Assembly: GCA_002238505.1 (NCBI GenBank)
Contig: MPMM01000001.1
Span: forward strand, 806,001-870,000
From: SAR202 cluster bacterium bin22
GTDB taxonomy: Bacteria; Chloroflexota; Dehalococcoidia; Lucifugimonadales; UBA3495
Reading direction: 5' to 3'
DNA: 64,000 nucleotides
In this document: positions 63,455-64,000 of the stretch, piece by piece
Layout: each line of letters starts with the position of its first letter
How positions within the stretch are numbered: the stretch's first letter is position 1
The notes under the pieces: generated by a model
Told to the model about the DNA's origin: nothing
Databases searched by the model: none
The model's input: only the letters and a program-made list of their open reading frames with translations
Program-made: the position numbers and the translations under genes

Positions 63455-64000
63455 CTAGACGACCAGTGTATCCAGCAAACGGGTCAAGTCCGCCTCTTCC
63501 TCAAAGCGCCACAGGATATCCAGCGCCTGCATACATTGCTGCTCAGACAACACGTCCGAAGAGAGGCTGGTGAACTTCTCGCCAACTTCCTGGTCGCTAA
63601 GAGGGTTGTTCTTGTGCCCCTTGGGATAGGAAGTTATAGCCAACGTCTTGTCACCGCTGGAGTCTGTAACTACTATGCGGCAGTTGTATTGCTGGGGGTA
63701 CATTTCAGTAAACCCCGGTCCTTCGGACATGGTCATCCTGGACATCAGCGCCCGAAGGCTCGGATCTGCGATGCGCTGGGGAGTGAAACTGGAGGGAGTG
63801 ACTGCGCCGTCCTGGAGCGCCATGGCTACCAGGAAAGGTATGCTGTGATCCGCAGTTTCCCTGGTCTGGGGATCCCATTTTTCGGGTTCAGTAGCCGGAC
63901 TGCTGACGCCAGACCGGTAAGTTTCTATGGAAATGGACTCGATCTCCTGCAGGTTAATTCGAGGGCTCAGGCCCACGGCGAGGCCGATTGGGGCCTGAGT
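63455..64000 (-). CDS. MmgE/PrpD family protein, C-terminal part
   Basis: Only the C-terminal portion lies in the window; the frame is open to the right edge (AspIGLAVGLSPRINLQEIE upstream continues in frame). Visible family features are IESISIETYRSGV, HSIPFLVAMALQDGAVTPSSF and the C-terminal helices around EEEADLTRLLDTL. The family includes 2-methylcitrate dehydratase (PrpD) and related dehydratases. The GTG at 63976 is probably internal. No methylcitrate-cycle gene is next to it, so the substrate is unknown. Confidence 0.87.
   Translation of the reverse strand, partial: TQAPIGLAVGLSPRINLQEIESISIETYRSGVSSPATEPEKWDPQTRETADHSIPFLVAMALQDGAVTPSSFTPQRIADPSLRALMSRMTMSEGPGFTEMYPQQYNCRIVVTDSSGDKTLAITSYPKGHKNNPLSDQEVGEKFTSLSSDVLSEQQCMQALDILWRFEEEADLTRLLDTLVV

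Noticed and set aside
1-64000. CRISPR arrays, rRNA, intact insertion sequences or prophage
   Set aside because: No regularly spaced direct repeats, rRNA motifs, transposase domains or phage structural genes were found by eye.

Overview
The window is a gene-dense bacterial chromosome segment with moderately high GC and housekeeping genes on both strands. Its protein families suggest the Chloroflexota, most likely a Dehalococcoidia/SAR202-type lineage: LutABC, MmgE/PrpD, tandem M20 amidohydrolases, a long double-domain ThyX-like protein, a NorQ/NorD pair, SelA with tRNA-Sec, and a GldA/F/G-type ABC exporter. This assignment is inferred from protein resemblance; no rRNA or marker phylogeny is available here. 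There is no CRISPR array, prophage, rRNA or intact insertion sequence.

Layout. 1-3.1 kb (+): truncated CBS/CorC-HlyC membrane protein, histidine phosphatase, tilS. 3.1-6.9 kb (-): thioredoxin-domain (YyaL/SSP411-like) protein and a threonyl-tRNA synthetase without the N-terminal TGS domain. 6.9-8.4 kb: an accessory island of dispersed repeats around one unrecognised gene. 8.2-10.2 kb: plsY (-), then prfB (+) with an intact programmed +1 frameshift. 10.3-14 kb (-): dcd, ribD, ribE, ribBA. 14.2-17.7 kb (-): ECF sigma factor with an N-terminal Cys/His motif, a two-membrane-segment anti-sigma protein and a SIMPL lipoprotein. 17.8-19.4 kb (-): acyl-CoA dehydrogenase and a small secreted protein. 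20.5-24 kb (+): selA, an alpha/beta hydrolase lacking its nucleophile serine, and an endonuclease Q homologue. 24.2-30.4 kb (+): acetyltransferase, coaE, NorQ-type AAA+ ATPase, NUDIX hydrolase and a 1086-residue NorD-type VWA protein. 30.5-36.6 kb (-): a Gld-like ABC system, DUF4340 protein and cinA. 36.7-42.1 kb (+): speD/speH, speB, a site-2 protease, cysteine desulfurase, a lipoprotein and a dolichol-kinase-like membrane protein. 42.2-44.9 kb (-): two adjacent M20 paralogues. 45-46.1 kb (+): glycerate kinase. 46.1-46.9 kb (-): HEPN/MNT pair. 46.9-49.9 kb (-): lutABC. 49.9-51.6 kb: gene-poor and apparently decayed DNA. 51.7-52.2 kb (-): trxA followed by the selenocysteine tRNA. 52.4-55.5 kb: an RlmD-Maf fusion, tatB-like gene, tatC, and convergent tatA. 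55.7-60 kb (+): lpdA, dihydrolipoyl acyltransferase with two subunit-binding domains, double ThyX-like protein. 60-64 kb (-): VOC protein, a 52-residue zinc ribbon protein, a second ECF/anti-sigma pair, a SirB1/TPR protein and a truncated MmgE/PrpD protein.

The genes cover translation fidelity and tRNA modification (thrS, tilS, prfB, selA, tRNA-Sec, RlmD), cofactor supply (riboflavin, CoA, Fe-S sulfur), polyamines (speD and speB), envelope export (Tat, ABC, SIMPL), nucleotide and DNA hygiene (Dcd, Maf, NUDIX, EndoQ, ThyX) and use of small organic acids (LutABC, glycerate kinase, 2-oxoacid dehydrogenase, acyl-CoA dehydrogenase, PrpD). Several transcription units appear to start from extended -10 promoters of the form TGnTARAAT with weak or absent -35 boxes.
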